From positions 56,073,422 through 56,137,421 of the forward strand of contig NC_063445.1 of the NCBI RefSeq assembly GCF_020379485.1: DNA of 64,000 nucleotides. The letters run 5' to 3'. Shown in pieces: positions 35,796 through 48,209 of this stretch. The position numbers were made by a program, and so were the translations under genes. Within the stretch, counting starts at the first letter, position 1; each line of letters begins with the position of its first letter. The notes under the pieces were generated by a model that saw only the letters and a program-made list of their open reading frames with translations, did no database searches and had not been told where the DNA came from. The DNA is from Brassica napus (Eukaryota; Streptophyta; Magnoliopsida; Brassicales; Brassicaceae).

Positions 35796-36402
35796 TTAAT
35801 TGTGCCTAGGAGGATGATGACCAGGGTCGCTGTAATCGGCCGTTAAACTCACCGTTTTGGTGAGCCTCTTCTTGCTCTTTCTTTTCCTTACCGTTTCTTT
35901 ACTCTCTATCGCTAAACTGTTCATTTCATTTGCCTCGCCCTTCATATTTCCATGCTTCAACGCCTTTCGGTTTCCCATTACATTTTCAATAGCCTAATAA
36001 CAATAAATTATTCAAATTGATATATTATAACCAATATGTTAAACCGTCGATGTTTAATATATATTGCTTCATAAAACACAAATCATGGATTGAGATTTTG
36101 TTGCTATATAACGTACCTTGCTGGTAATCTGAGTACTAGTGCTTGCTCCAAGCCCACCATTCTTTGCCGCTTGTGGAACTATAGAGAAAATTTATAGAGA
36201 AAATTTGATGAGCGTAATTATAAAATTCAAAAGATATATTTAAATAATGAACATCATAACACATGCTGAAACATACATAGCTGTTATTGTATATACTGAT
36301 CTCCAACATACCTTCTCTATTAAACTTTGCATGCGAGACTTTAGCATGTAATAGCAAGATGAAAAATATTAGAAGATAGCAAAAAGCCCTCATGGACACC
36401 AT
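35796..36402 (-). CDS. RGF1: Root meristem growth factor precursor, RGF1/GLV11-like
   Basis: Precursor of a secreted, tyrosine-sulfated peptide that sustains the root stem-cell niche through RGI receptor kinases and PLETHORA factors. Three exons: 36312-36402, 36117-36178 and 35796-35993, joined in phase with GT/AG introns, giving 116 residues, the length I recall for Arabidopsis RGF1. Residues 1-25 ([14 protein letters not shown]...SHA) form a signal peptide. The middle is variable and lysine-rich. The C-terminus is [13 protein letters not shown] directly before the stop. The Asp-Tyr pair is the sulfation site and the HHPPRHN end is the receptor-binding part. Arabidopsis RGF1, as recalled, has Asn where this copy has Asp at position 4. 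The basic run KRKSKKRL upstream fits subtilase processing. Confidence 0.93.
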
Positions 36403-36505
36403 TTCGTGTTTCTTTTGTTCCTTCCGTTGCCTTAATGTGTGTATGTTTGTGTGTGAACAATATTAAAGGGGAGACTTGTGTATATGAGGGGGAAGAGAGG
36501 GGAGG

Positions 36506-36513
36506 TTTTATAA
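36506..36513 (-). promoter_or_regulatory. Probable TATA box of RGF1
   Basis: TTATAAAA on the minus strand about 105 bp upstream of the RGF1 start codon, followed by a GA/CT-rich leader. Confidence 0.4.
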
Positions 36514-39240
36514 CAGAGCGACAAAAAGTCCAAGAAGAAGAAAAAGAGCTCAAGGTCAAAGCTAGTATTCCAATAACCTTTAATTACTCTCTCTCTCTCG
36601 TTTAATTATTGAAATATGATAGTTTATAAATAGTAATCCTAATAAACAAAACAAGAAGGTAAATGCGGTTAACCGTTTTGAATGTTGATTTTGCTTGGGG
36701 ATTGTCCAAATAAAAAAGAAAAAAAAATGAAAGTGCTAAGCCCAATGTTGTTCAAAGCTTTGGTTTTGAGAATTCATGTGCTTCAAATTATACTAGAATT
36801 TTGATATCATATAAACTTTTTAAATATGTAATTTATATTTAGTGTTATAAATATTGTATAATTCTATAATCTTATTGTTTAGGCATAATATTTGTAATGA
36901 TTATTATACTTTGATTTGTTTTATATATTTTAATTTATTATTAATTTTTATTACTTATTAATATATTTTTTAGTTCAGCACAATAAATTCATAATCTGAA
37001 ATAATCAAATACACAGTCTCCTATAATATAACTTTTAAATTTCTATAGTTTGTATACAATACATTTTAATATTATTTAGTTATACTATAGATGGATATTT
37101 GTTATTATAATTTATATATATATATATATATAGTGTTATATATATATATATAGTGTTTAAGAAACTATAGTTGAACATCTATCATTTTTGGTTTTTGCAA
37201 AATTTTATAAACAAATAAATTGTTATGCTTAAATAATATCTACTCCATTAATTTAGTAAATAGCATGAATACATAGTAGTATTTGTCATATTATTTTAGT
37301 AGATTTTATCAATATAGGATACTTTTGGATGTTATGGTATGAAGTTTTCTGATTTTTAATTATTAAATTAAGATTTCAAAAAATTATATTACAACCTAAT
37401 TTTTTTTTCATGTTACTTTTCAAAAAATTATATTTTTAGCATCAATGATTTTATCTTTTACAAAATTTGGAATATTATAATTTTAAGTTTTTAATATTTA
37501 TTTTTCAATTTGTTACTTGGTCAAGAAATATTACACAACTATTTTCTTAATTTGAAAGATTATAGGGAATGACTTTTGAATTTGTTTGTCACTAAATCAA
37601 TTCATTATTTTATTAAAATATATTTGACTTTTTGGTAAGATTTTTTAAAATATTTGTTTTCATGAGATTTTGTTATAATTAAAATAAATATTAAATTTAA
37701 AATGAAATTTAATTTGTCATTAATATCTTTAATTAATTATTAATATTTCATATTTTCTAGTAACATATTTTGTATATAATACATGAACTAAAAGTTATTT
37801 ATTTAGTATTATATTTTGTATATAATCATGTATTTATGTGAGTTTTAAAATAATTAAAAAGATAATATATAGTTGTAGATATAAAAATTTAACATATGTT
37901 AATAATTTTCATTTTGTATAAAATATTATATAGTTTATGAACTGAACCCGTTTTAACGATGAATGATAATTTATATAAATGAAAGCATTTTCTAAGAATG
38001 GGGTTTTGTGCAACTCTAAAAATAGGTTAATCTACCAATTTAATATAATTTTGTCATATTTAATTCATATAGCCAATTTTCATATAATATAGACTATAAT
38101 GATAAAATTTATAAAACAGCATATACTTTTAAATTAACATAAATTATAATAATATTATATTTCTAATTACGAAATAAATTAATTCATTATTTTATAGAAA
38201 AATATTTAATTTTTTGATTGATTCTCTTAGAATTTTTCTCAACATATATTTTTATAACTAAAAATAAAATTCAAATTATATTTAAAATTGATTTATTAGT
38301 AATATCCATATTTTTATATCTTTCCCAACTGATTTTGTTATAATTAAAATAAATATTAAATTTATAATTAAAATTTATTTGTCATTAATATCTTTAGTTA
38401 ATTATTAAAATTTCAAAAAAAAAATAGAAACATATTTTGTAAATAATACATGAACTAAATGTTAGTTATGTACTATTATATTTTGTATATAATCATTGGG
38501 GAATTGCCACTAATACCACTTTTCTAATACCACTTTTCAACTTTACACTAACCAATTTTACCATTAAAATTTTAATAGGTAAAATACCATTATACCCCTA
38601 ATTAATTAAACCTAAAACTATTCTCTTCTTCCCCAAAGATTTCTTCAAATCTCAGATCCAAAATGAACGATACATGTAATCAAATCCGACGAATCAGACG
38701 ATGTTGACGAGTTCTCCGGCGCTGAGGAGTTCTCCGGCAAAATTTCTGACTAGTTATACGGCAAGATCCGACGACGCTGCTGATGAGCTCAAACGAACAA
38801 GACGAGTTCTCGGCGAGATTTACGAACACTGAAGAGTTTCCGACGAGATCTGACGACGAGTTTTCCGGCGAGATCTAACGAAGACGAGTTCTCTGATGAA
38901 GCTGACAGGCTCTACAAGCTCAGACGAACGAGACGATCTCTTTCCCTACACCTAAGAAACGCTAACAAAGGTAAGAGGATAATAGATGGTGATTTTCGTC
39001 TCTTTCTGTAATTGTAGGTTGGTTTATCAAAATCGATCTGTTTCTCGAAAGGAAAACGAAATTTTTCTCATGAAGTTTTCAAATCTCAAATTTATAAGAC
39101 CTTATAAATTGAGTCCTTTCGAATCTTACTGTTGATTTGTTAGCAATCAAAAGACATAGAGCTTAACATATATTTAATTACTAACGTAAGAGTAATATTA
39201 TTCCATGATTACTTCTTCTTTTGGTTGATCTGGTAATGTT

Positions 39241-39540
39241 GCAGGGAATTACAAAGGTGTGCTGTGAGCTTTTAGATTTAAAGGATGCTGTGGAGAATAT
39301 ATGTGGTGATATGCATATCAAGTACCTCACTTTCTTGAGGTAATACAATGCTACTATTTGTAGTTTGACTAGCAAAGTTTAGTATGTGCAATATATGAGG
39401 TAGAAGGTTGGTATTTTGATGTAACGTTATGTTTGGTACTTTATGAGATTCATTTTTATGTCTTGTTTTGTGTATAATATCTAAAGAAGCAGTGGAGATG
39501 GAGATGAGTTTGTTGAGTTACGAAAGCATATTATTTTTGA
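39241..39540 (+). pseudogene. Captured exon fragments resembling exocyst EXO84
   Basis: An exon-like piece at about 39245-39340 reads [19 protein letters not shown], then [10 protein letters not shown], and is followed by GT. After an intron-like gap, 39487-39530 reads AVEME, then one base out of frame DEFVELRKHI. From memory this order fits the coiled-coil region of plant EXO84 proteins, which tether secretory vesicles to the plasma membrane. The frame break, the missing remainder and the position inside a MULE mark it as a captured fragment. A further exon-like piece at 39780-39912 (MLSHPRAQTILVDGAF...) is not recognised. Confidence 0.5.
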
Positions 39541-40079
39541 ATCTTGTTTTTGGAAGTGAGCTAGTGCTGATGTGTAGGAATAATATGTGATTGGCTTGCG
39601 TTCAGATTTTGAAGATCGACCAGGTTGGTGAGCTGTTTGAAGAAGTAAGAGGGACTCTGAACTAGAACGTGGTTTGTGCGATCAAAGAATTACATATTTA
39701 TAACACTTTATAAAAGTTGCAGAGTTGGCTTGGTAATACATTCTTCTCTCTCATCTTCTTCAGACATCTCTTAATTAGGATGTTGTCGCATCCAAGGGCT
39801 CAAACCATACTTGTAGATGGAGCTTTTAGGGAGGGCGAGCCGCTGATTCCACTTCCTTCATTTAAGATCTTGGTGCTTCTCACATTCTCTTCTCCATCCA
39901 CAGGAGTTAAGGTAAGTAGTAGTATTTATAAAACTAAACCATGAAATGAGCTTGTTTGATTCTAATCACAAGCATGGTCTCTGTACAGTCTACATAGAGG
40001 GTTGAGACAGTATATCCCTTGCTGAAGGACGTGGCTCTTTCACCAGATATGTCTTTTTGTGTTAATTGTCTTTTTGAGG

Positions 40080-41730
40080 GACTTTAGAAAACTTAACTTG
40101 TAACCCATTATAAATCAGTTTATAAACGTTTATAAATCATTTTTGAGTTCCTTATACTTATTCTGCCTAGCATTCCTCACAAGACTTCTCAAGTTCACAC
40201 ATTTATATGTTTTAATAGACATATCCGATCAACTCTTGTTTAAAAACTTCTTTATAAAGACTTATAAATCGTAGTTTCACAAAAAAAAAAGAAAAAAAAA
40301 AGAGACTTATAAATCGTCAAGTTGTACTTTTAATAATATCCTGAAATCCAGATTTATAAAGAATTATAATTAATGCAGTGTTCACTATCCGAAAATCTTA
40401 ATCTTAACCAGAATTATTCAAATAACAAGTCCAACTAAGCCTTATTTGCTTTTTGGATAACAGAAGGAAGCAAATCCTAAAATTACTTGAACTCTTATTT
40501 AAAAACTTTTTTATAAAGACTTATAAATCGTCGAGTTGTACTTTTGAAAATATCCTGAAATCCAGATTTATATTTTATAAAGGTCTAAAAAATTTGAACA
40601 AATTTAACTTTTAGTAAATAACTGCATGACTAATGTTGTAGAGAGAAACTCACACACATTCAAAGACTGAATTGAACAACATTAAAGAGTTGACGAAGTC
40701 GGTTGTTTAGAACATATTCATATAAATTGTTTTTATAAATATTTTATAAACTCTTATAAATTATTTACATACCTTTATAAACCCTAGAAAATTATTTTAT
40801 TAACTCTTATAACTTGTTTAATAAGCTTTTCTAAATGGTTATAGACTCTTATAATTGATTTAAGATCTCCAATTGATTTCTAAACCTGTATATACCTCTA
40901 TAAACCTTATAAATTATATACATACCCCTTATAAATGATTTATAAACTTTTATAATTTTTTTAATAAACATTTATAAATTGTTTATATACTTTATAAATT
41001 GTTTTATAAGCCTTTATAGATGGTTTATAGACTCTTACAAATAATTTGTAAACCTTTATAAAAGGTTTATAATATTTATAAATTGTTTTTAATAAAATTT
41101 TATAAATGATTTATAAACTCTTATTAATTATTTATATATCCTTATAAATATTATTTTACAAGTCTTTATAAATTGTTATAGCCTCTTATAAATGATTTCA
41201 TAGACTTTCTATGTGATTCATAAACCAATAAACCTTATAAATTGTATGCATATCCCTTATAAATTGTTTATAAACTTTCATAACATTTTTATAAACAATT
41301 ATAAATGGTTTATAGACTTTATTAATTGTTTTATAAACCTTTATAAAAAGATTATAAACTTTGCAAATTGTTTTATAAACTTTTATAAATGATTTATAAA
41401 CTCTTATTTGCTTTTCATCTCTCCTTTGCTCTTTATTTTTATCTTCTTTCATGTGTTATTGCCTTATATCATACGTTGCAAAATGTAAATTCACAAATCC
41501 TTGTTCCCATTAGCTTTTCTTCATTTTATATCCTTGTTGAACCGTCAAGATCCATGTTATCAAGATCAGGAGGTGTTGGGTTCACGAAATGTTTGTATTC
41601 CTCAGGGAATCCAAACACTGTATTAACCACAAGATGTAACAAAGAATAAACAACGTTTTATAAGTCTCTACAAATCTCTAATTTATAATTTAATAAACTC
41701 CTATAAAACTACATTTATAATCTTTTATAA
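40080..41730. repeat. Array of degenerate TTTATAAA-containing repeats
   Basis: Dozens of variants of TTATAAATTGTTTATAAAC and CTTTATAAA lie 20-35 bp apart, densest at 40720-41400. The core TTTATAAA is palindromic, so both strands look alike. Scattered copies also occur at 41640-42330 and 43100-43160. Three larger segments (about 40190-40620, 41970-42330 and 43090-43420) repeat one another around GTTCACTATCCGAAAATCTT. The array is confined to the Pack-MULE. Confidence 0.65.
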
Positions 41731-42367
41731 ACACTTCACATTATTGCAAAGACACCGATTGGATAATCACTTTTGAATTGTCTACTGGTTCTGTTCCAGC
41801 TTCATAAATCCTCAGAGGCAATCTCAAAGATGTGCAATTCATTGCTATCTAGCTGCAAGACGAAATAAAAAATGATGTTAACTTTTAATCATGGTCTAAA
41901 AATACCTTATCCAATCATAATGTTTATATATTTCGATAACAACCTTACAAAGAATATATGATAACAAAAGACGAGACTTTTCAAATTCACACATTTATAT
42001 GTTTTTTATAGACATATATGATTAACTCCTGTTTACAACCTTTAATTATAAAATCTTGTATTGCATTGAGTTGTACTATCGACAATATCCTAAACCCAAG
42101 ATTTATAAGAGGTTATAATTCTTTAAAATGCAATGTTCACTATCCGAAAATCTTTCTCCTAACAAGAACTATTCAAATGACAAGTCTAAATCAACCTTAT
42201 TTGTTTTTTGGATAATAGAGGAACGAAAATCCTAAAATTACTTGAACCCAGATTTATAATGGTTTATAATTTTTCAAAAATTCAATGTTTACTATTGAAA
42301 CTCTTTCCCTTAGATCGACATGTTCTAAACCTACCTTCGTTGACTTTCTTCGAACAAAAAAAAATAC

Positions 42368-43075
42368 CTAAGTAGCTGCTTCCACCTCATCTGGTTCCCT
42401 TGACCATCTCAATCCACAATACTCGCCTGCTGCAACTTGCGTCTTCTTCGACGTAGCAAGAACTTTCTCCAAATCCAACTGTGACAATGCCCTAGGTACC
42501 TGACAAACAAAATGATAGCAACTCACAACATCAACACTTGCAAATTTGGTGACTGCAACAGCATTGGACATTTTCATATGAAACTTAGAGGACATGGTCT
42601 CCATTTTCTCTCTTCCTCTAGGATTTCTCTGATAGGGAAGTAAGCTGCTTTCTTGCAGAGCTCAAAGATGTCTGATCCGGTGTAGCCTCCGCATAGACGA
42701 GCTAAGTGATCGTAGTCAATATCGGGCTCCACCCTCTCTCCCTTCAGCGTCACTTTCAATATCTCAGCTCTCTCCTTACGTTCAGGCATTCCAATCTCAA
42801 AGGCTTGAGGAAGACGCCTCATTATTGGTTCATCAAACTCTGATGATCTGTTTGTTGCAGCAAGTACCATCACCCTCGCATTCGCTACGAAGCAACCATT
42901 ATACTCATTTAAAAACTACTGTATCCAAGTAGAGCATGCTCTAGACTGCACTAGAGTGATCTGAAAGGTGAATGATTCAACTTACGATCAGTAGAAAACC
43001 CATCCCATAAAGCCATAAACTTAGTCTTCATGTTTGCCATGGCTTCGTGATCTATGACTTTTGTACCTGTGACTT
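42368..43075 (-). pseudogene. Captured MSP1/ATAD1-like AAA ATPase fragment
   Basis: Three pieces in gene order on the minus strand. About 42987-43075 encodes TGTKVIDHEAMANMKTKF, then MALWDGFSTD, and ends at a GT donor. About 42605-42888 encodes NARVMVLAATNRSSEFDEPI, then MRRLPQAFEIGMPERKERAE through CGGYTGSDIFELCKKAAYFP. 42368-42502 encodes ALSQLDLEKVLATSKKTQVA, then AGEYCGL and a new tail to a stop. The ATNR...DEPIMRR block is the second region of homology and arginine-finger part of AAA proteins, here of the MSP1/ATAD1 outer-membrane extractase type. The Walker A part is missing. Introns are retained, so capture was from DNA. It is inside the Pack-MULE. Confidence 0.82.
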
Positions 43076-44300
43076 TTGTTTCATGCATCTTTTTCTTCAC
43101 TTATAAATCATTGAGTTGTATTTATCAACAATCTCATGAAACCCAGATTTATAAGGGGTTATAATTCTTTAATATTCAGTTTTCACTATCGTAACTTATC
43201 TCTTCCTTAATATGCAGTTTTCACTATCGGAAAATCTATTTCTTAGCTGAAACCATTCAGATCAATCTTAATATGACTTCAAAACCAGATTTAAGTTTTC
43301 AAATACTCAATGTTTTCACTCTCAACGTTTCACTATGAAATCAGTTTCTCTTAGATCGACCTCTTTAAATGAGATATCTAAGAGAACCTTGTTTGATTTT
43401 TCGATAAGAGAAAGCACAAAATCGAATCAAACAAAAAAATACAGAAATTAGAGAACAAACAAATACAGAAATTAGAGACATACAAGTTGTCAATCACGTA
43501 TAGGAGTCGACATCTTGGAGATTTTGAATCGATTTCGTCGCCGGAAGTCTACGGTGAGAGAGACACGCCGGAACTAGACGGTGAGAGAGAGACGCTAGAA
43601 GGAGAGAGAGACGACGGTGACTCGACGGTGAGAGAGAGACGACGGGGACTCGGGAAGAGGGAGAGAAACCGATGGTGGAGAAGAAGATAAGGTAAGGGTA
43701 TTATTATCTTTTGCTCACTAATGAAAGTGGTATTTCTGAAAATGTCCTTAGACTTATGGTAAAGTTGAAAAGTGGTATCCAACAAAGTGTAAAAGTAAAA
43801 TTTCCCCTATAATCATTTTAGATAATATATTGCTTTTTGTTTCAAAATAAACAAAAAGATAATATATAGTTGCAAATAAAAATTTAACAGATGTTAATAA
43901 TTTTTGTTTTTGCATAAAAAAAATATAGTTTAAGATGTTTTATCGAAGAACAATAAATTTATATATCTATTTATTTAAAAGAAAGCATTTTAAAAATAGG
44001 TTAATCTACCAATTTAATATACTTTTCATATTTAGTTCATAGAACACTTATTTTAATACAATATAAATTATAATCATAAATTATAAAATAACATAATTTT
44101 TTACGTCAAAATTTTAATTAAAATTTATTATAATAACTTTATATCATTAATTACGAAATTATTTAATGCAGTATTTATAAAATATATTTAAAATGCTTGT
44201 TAGGATTTTGTTAGATTTTTTTCAACAGAATTTTTTATAACTAAAAATAAATTCAAATTTATTGTTAAAACTGATTTAGTATTAATAATTTACTGATTAT

Positions 44301-44471
44301 TAATATTTAATATAAATAATTAAATATATTTCATTAATAAATTAATTAAGTGGTCCCACTATGACTTGTCAATAGTGGATGAAAATTAGACTCTAAATTA
44401 GTAGATTAGATTTACGCTCTTAAAATTTCCACTGTGATATAGCATTCTTTTTGCCAACATCTTTTTATCAC
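44301..44471. other. AT-rich spacer
   Basis: Short AT-rich stretch after the 666-bp repeat; I see nothing recognisable in it. Confidence 0.3.
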
Positions 44472-45502
44472 TGTGATAGTAACATGTATTTACTTATATT
44501 ATTTTCTAAAAAAGATCTTCAAATTTTATTTATATTATTTAAATATTTGATTATATATAACGGTAAAACAATAATGACATGATATTTTTTACAAAAAAAT
44601 AATGACATGATAATATATTGGGCAATTCTCTCAAAAACAATTTTTCGATCTTGGATCGATTGTGATCTTTCGCTAGGCGAATCAGTTTTCGTAAGGCGAG
44701 TTCTTTTTGTTGTGTTTTCAAACCAATCGGATGCTGTTCTTCTACTTTCTATCTTTTACTCCGATTTTGGTTTGATGTAATAAAGCTCTGATATTATCTG
44801 AGTATCAGAGCTAAAGCCAATCATCTTTCGATTGGTTTTAAAAATTAAACTCCTCTTCTACAATATATTGTTAAATCCCTTTGTTTATGTTGGTTATTTT
44901 CACTATTCAAGGATATGCTCTCAACCCTGTATCGCGAGAGTCAATCTTTACTGTTGTACTGAAGCCGATGGGCTTTGAGTAAAGTATCTTTGCAGTAAGG
45001 AAGCGGTGGTGTTAGACAGATATTGACTGGTTTCAACGGAGGTTTTAGCAAAGTTGGCGTCCTCTGACGGTCCGACAAAAGACCTCTTGTTGGTCAATCG
45101 AACTATCTCTGGATTATAATCTACGGTAGTGGAAATTCCTGAACACAAGTGAAGGTTAGAGCGAAGAAGGAGTGTAGAGGTCTTGGTGTTTTGCAGCAAG
45201 GTTTCCATCATTTCTATGTTGCGGAGAAGTAGAGATGGAAGATCGGTGAAGAAACTTTCCGGCGGTGAAGAACAACGGTGGCCGAGTTCGCTGCCTCACA
45301 TGAAGACATGTAACGTCACGTGTCGTTTTTCTATTCACTTAGCTCCACGTAGAAAGACAGCTATCATGAACCGACTTTTATAGTGGGCTGATTTAGTATT
45401 TCGGGCTTCTCTTTAAGTTTTATGTTATTGGACATGTTATAACGTACAAGCCTTGTAATGTCCATTGGGCTGAGTTAATGAAACTTGACAAAAAAAAAAA
45501 AG
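44472..45502 (+). mobile_element. Probable non-LTR retroposon with poly-A tail
   Basis: The unit ends GTTAATGAAACTTGAC plus a run of A residues at 45490-45500. TTTTTATCAC directly follows the tail (45503-45512) and recurs at 44462-44471, a possible 10-bp target duplication. The inside, from about 44640, is less AT-rich, with gene-like composition and small open frames on the minus strand (44948-45211, 45156-45338) without a known domain. Size and tail recall the Sadhu-type retroposons of Brassicaceae or a processed transcript copy. The left end is uncertain. Confidence 0.4.
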
Positions 45503-45512
45503 TTTTTATCAC

Positions 45513-47000
45513 ATAAATAGTATCTAAGAAATAAAATGATCAAAATAGCTCTTTTTTTTTAACATTTTAATATTTTTTTTTATTTTTCAAAATTTAAAAC
45601 TTTATTCTCAAAATATCACCCCTTAACTCTAAAACATAATTCTAGATTAGTTGATCCTATGGTATAAATGTTGTTTTATCCTTTAATAAAAAAAATTGGT
45701 CATTTTTTTCTTTCAAATTTATTAAAATATATTTTAAAGTATATTAAAATCTATGGAATTTCTCTAATATATTTTAAAGTATATTAAAGTATATTAAAAT
45801 CTAACTTTTTAAGATACCAAGTAGTACGTATAATTTCTTCTACACCCTTGTATTAGTTTGAGTTTGTGACTACACATGAACAGAAATCTTGACTAACCGA
45901 AGAATAATATAAAACGAAAAACCATATGATTAAAACTATACATATGTAGTTTAATAACGATAGTTAGGTTTTAACATTTTTTTGCGTATATAATTCTAAC
46001 AGACTGTAAAGTTAGTACTTAGTCTAATACTATATACACTAGCTATATGCATTACTACATATCACACATGCTTACACAGAAACACACAATCTTTAACAAA
46101 AGGCTGTCACGAAATCCTAGAGAGTGGTATTGCAACGTGATATTAGTCAAAGACTCGGAAGTAGTATTAACTTGGAACCAGACAAAATTGGTTTTTGTAC
46201 CAAACCGAAGACATCAGAGAGGATTTGGTTTGGATCCAACAAACCAAGTTTAGAGCATTAAATGTTGTACGATTATTGGGAAATAGGTTAGGGTCGTCAA
46301 ACATATAAGGATATTGGAATACATATGATATATATAACTTTACTCTATTATGCAATAGAAAACTATAGAAATAACTAGTAAGTAATTTTGGACGGAGTTG
46401 TTAGACTTGCAGATGTACCGGAAAAGAGAATTTAAACCAGCACCGGCCAACAAATGTTAAAACCGACCAGAGGCACTTGGTTTTTACGCTGTCGTTTTGG
46501 GGATACTAAAAACCTCATGTGGATGTGAAGAATGAGACTTTTTATAACATATATAACAACATGCAAAATTCAAAATTGGGCTTTACTTTCCAAGGATCTT
46601 CACGTGATGCTTCTCGTACTTTTAATTTTTGCACTCTAAAAAATATCTTTGGAATTGAGAAAATATTTCAACTTTTTTTATCCCACTTTTAATTATCTTA
46701 CCCTCCAAGAAAGAAAAATAAAATATTTACATACATGAAAAATTGAAAACACTCAAATCAGTTTAGCGATTAAAAATGGGTGACATGAGCTTGATAGAAC
46801 TTCAATGGGTTCAAGTTGGTTCAGACGAAACTTGCTACAAAGAGGCTTAGTTATTGTCTGTTTCTGGAAACAAGACATTGCCTCTCCGTAACGCTAATTA
46901 CATTTTGATACACACTTTCAAAGCTGTTAAGCATCATTATGTCGTTTTAATGTGTTTGGTTTCCGCTTTATTTAGCTTTGAAATTCAAGTTTATCCCTTA
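45513..47000. other. Intergenic AT-rich sequence
   Basis: No gene is recognised. There is a small direct repeat of TATTTTAAAGTATATTAAA at about 45727-45800. The open frame 46047-46253 and its antisense partner have no known domain. Confidence 0.35.
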
Positions 47001-48209
47001 GAGCATCTCCAAAAGAAAGTTTATAACTCCAAATATATAATTTTTTGCTCTCCAAAAAGAAACTTCAAAACTTCAAATTTGAAGTTTTGAAGAGTGGAAC
47101 TCCAAATATAGAGTTTCACTTTTCAAAACTTCAAATTTGAAGTTTCATCTTTTTATTTACATTTTGGTCCTTACAATTATACATCATATTTATAATTTTT
47201 AAATATTTTTTTGTTTATTGTTTTAATCCTTAAAACTTTTATATCTCATAAATATTTCAAATTTATTTTATAAATTTAAGTTTTACACATGAAATTAAAT
47301 AAAAAAAAATTGAAACAAGATTTATAATATTTTAAAACTAGAATTAAACAACAAGAATATTACAAAAAACCATGATAAAAACATATTAAAAAGACACATG
47401 AAGACATAATTATTACTCAAATTTAAATATTATAACAACACTAATAGTCTGGTAAATTTGCTCTGGAACCTCCCAAATCTCCAAAATATTGTCCAAACAA
47501 ATTTTGTGTAACCGAAGATGATTGTTGTTGTTGCTCTTGATGCATTTTCGTATGATTCTTTCTTGTTCAGATCGAATATATTCACGAATATTAACATCAT
47601 CAATAGAAGCTAAGTTTTTTAGCAATATTTTATTTTTCTATTTTATTTCTTTAAAAGCTAACTTTTTGCTTCATTTTGCAGTCGTAATTCAATCATCTCA
47701 TAATTTTTTTCCCTGCTTGTTGTACTTTTGTTTAAAAGATCAAGAATTTTTTCGTTTGATGATATCAAACTATCAACAGCCATATTATGAGGATATTTGA
47801 TTTCAAAAAAATTTGGCTCGTAATCTACAAATAAAAAATAAAGAGAATCATTTTTTACTTCGAAATGCACTAGTTGATCATATATGGGAGCATTATGGAA
47901 ATAATTTTATGGAATAATATAGTATTTACTTGCAGTTTAATATTTAATTATATATTTTTATTTATAATTTTATATTTTAGTGTAAGATTTTTTTAATTAA
48001 TATTTCTGTAATATTTATATATATGTACTAGTTATTTTATAGAAGTTTTATGAATTTATATCAACTATGACAAATATAAGGACCATAATGTAAAATATAA
48101 ATAATTTTGAAGTTAGGCTTGAAGTTTTACTTTTGGAGAAAAACACATTGAAACTTCAAATATAGAGTTTTGGAAACTTCAAAATAGAGTTTCTTTTTTG
48201 AGATGTTAT
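47001..48209 (-). mobile_element. PIF/Harbinger-type relic
   Basis: It starts GAGCATCTCCAAAAG and ends TTTTTTGAGATGTTA, an imperfect inverted pair, flanked by TTA on both sides. Just inside are repeated CTTCAAATTTGAAGTTT palindromes. On the minus strand 47413-47625 and 47658-47870 are open-frame fragments. The first contains REYIRSEQERIIRKC, which resembles the C-terminal part of NAM-associated/Myb-like proteins of plant Harbinger elements. The plus-strand copy at 60852-61852 carries the same peptide. It is decayed and has no transposase. Confidence 0.6.

Larger units (their letters stand above)
38498..43807. mobile_element. Pack-MULE, 5.3 kb, carrying gene fragments
   Basis: Ends GGGGAATTGCCACT...ACCACTTTTCAACTTTAC and the inverse of ATACCACTTTTCAACTTTAC...TTTCCCC form long imperfect terminal inverted repeats. 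They are flanked by TATAATCATT at 38488-38497 and 43808-43817, a 9- to 10-bp duplication as in Mutator-like elements. The duplicated host repeat at 37818 shows the empty site. No MURA transposase is seen. It holds exon pieces of an AAA ATPase gene (minus), an EXO84-like gene (plus), an unassigned exon-like piece and a TTTATAAA-rich array. Subterminal regions repeat GACGAGTTCTCCGGCG and GGTGAGAGAGA words. Confidence 0.85.
36790..44300. repeat. AT-rich repeat with 666-bp direct repeats, split by a MULE
   Basis: Very AT-rich sequence. Blocks at 37671 and 38337 (TGTTATAATTAAAATAAATA) and at 37818 and 38484 (TGTATATAATCAT) recur with an exact 666-bp spacing. After the MULE at 38498-43807 the second copy resumes: AAAGATAATATATAGTTG is at 37859 and 43856. 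Homology continues to about 44290. It resembles the repeat-rich inside of a Helitron, but convincing ends were not found. No gene is seen. Confidence 0.6.
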
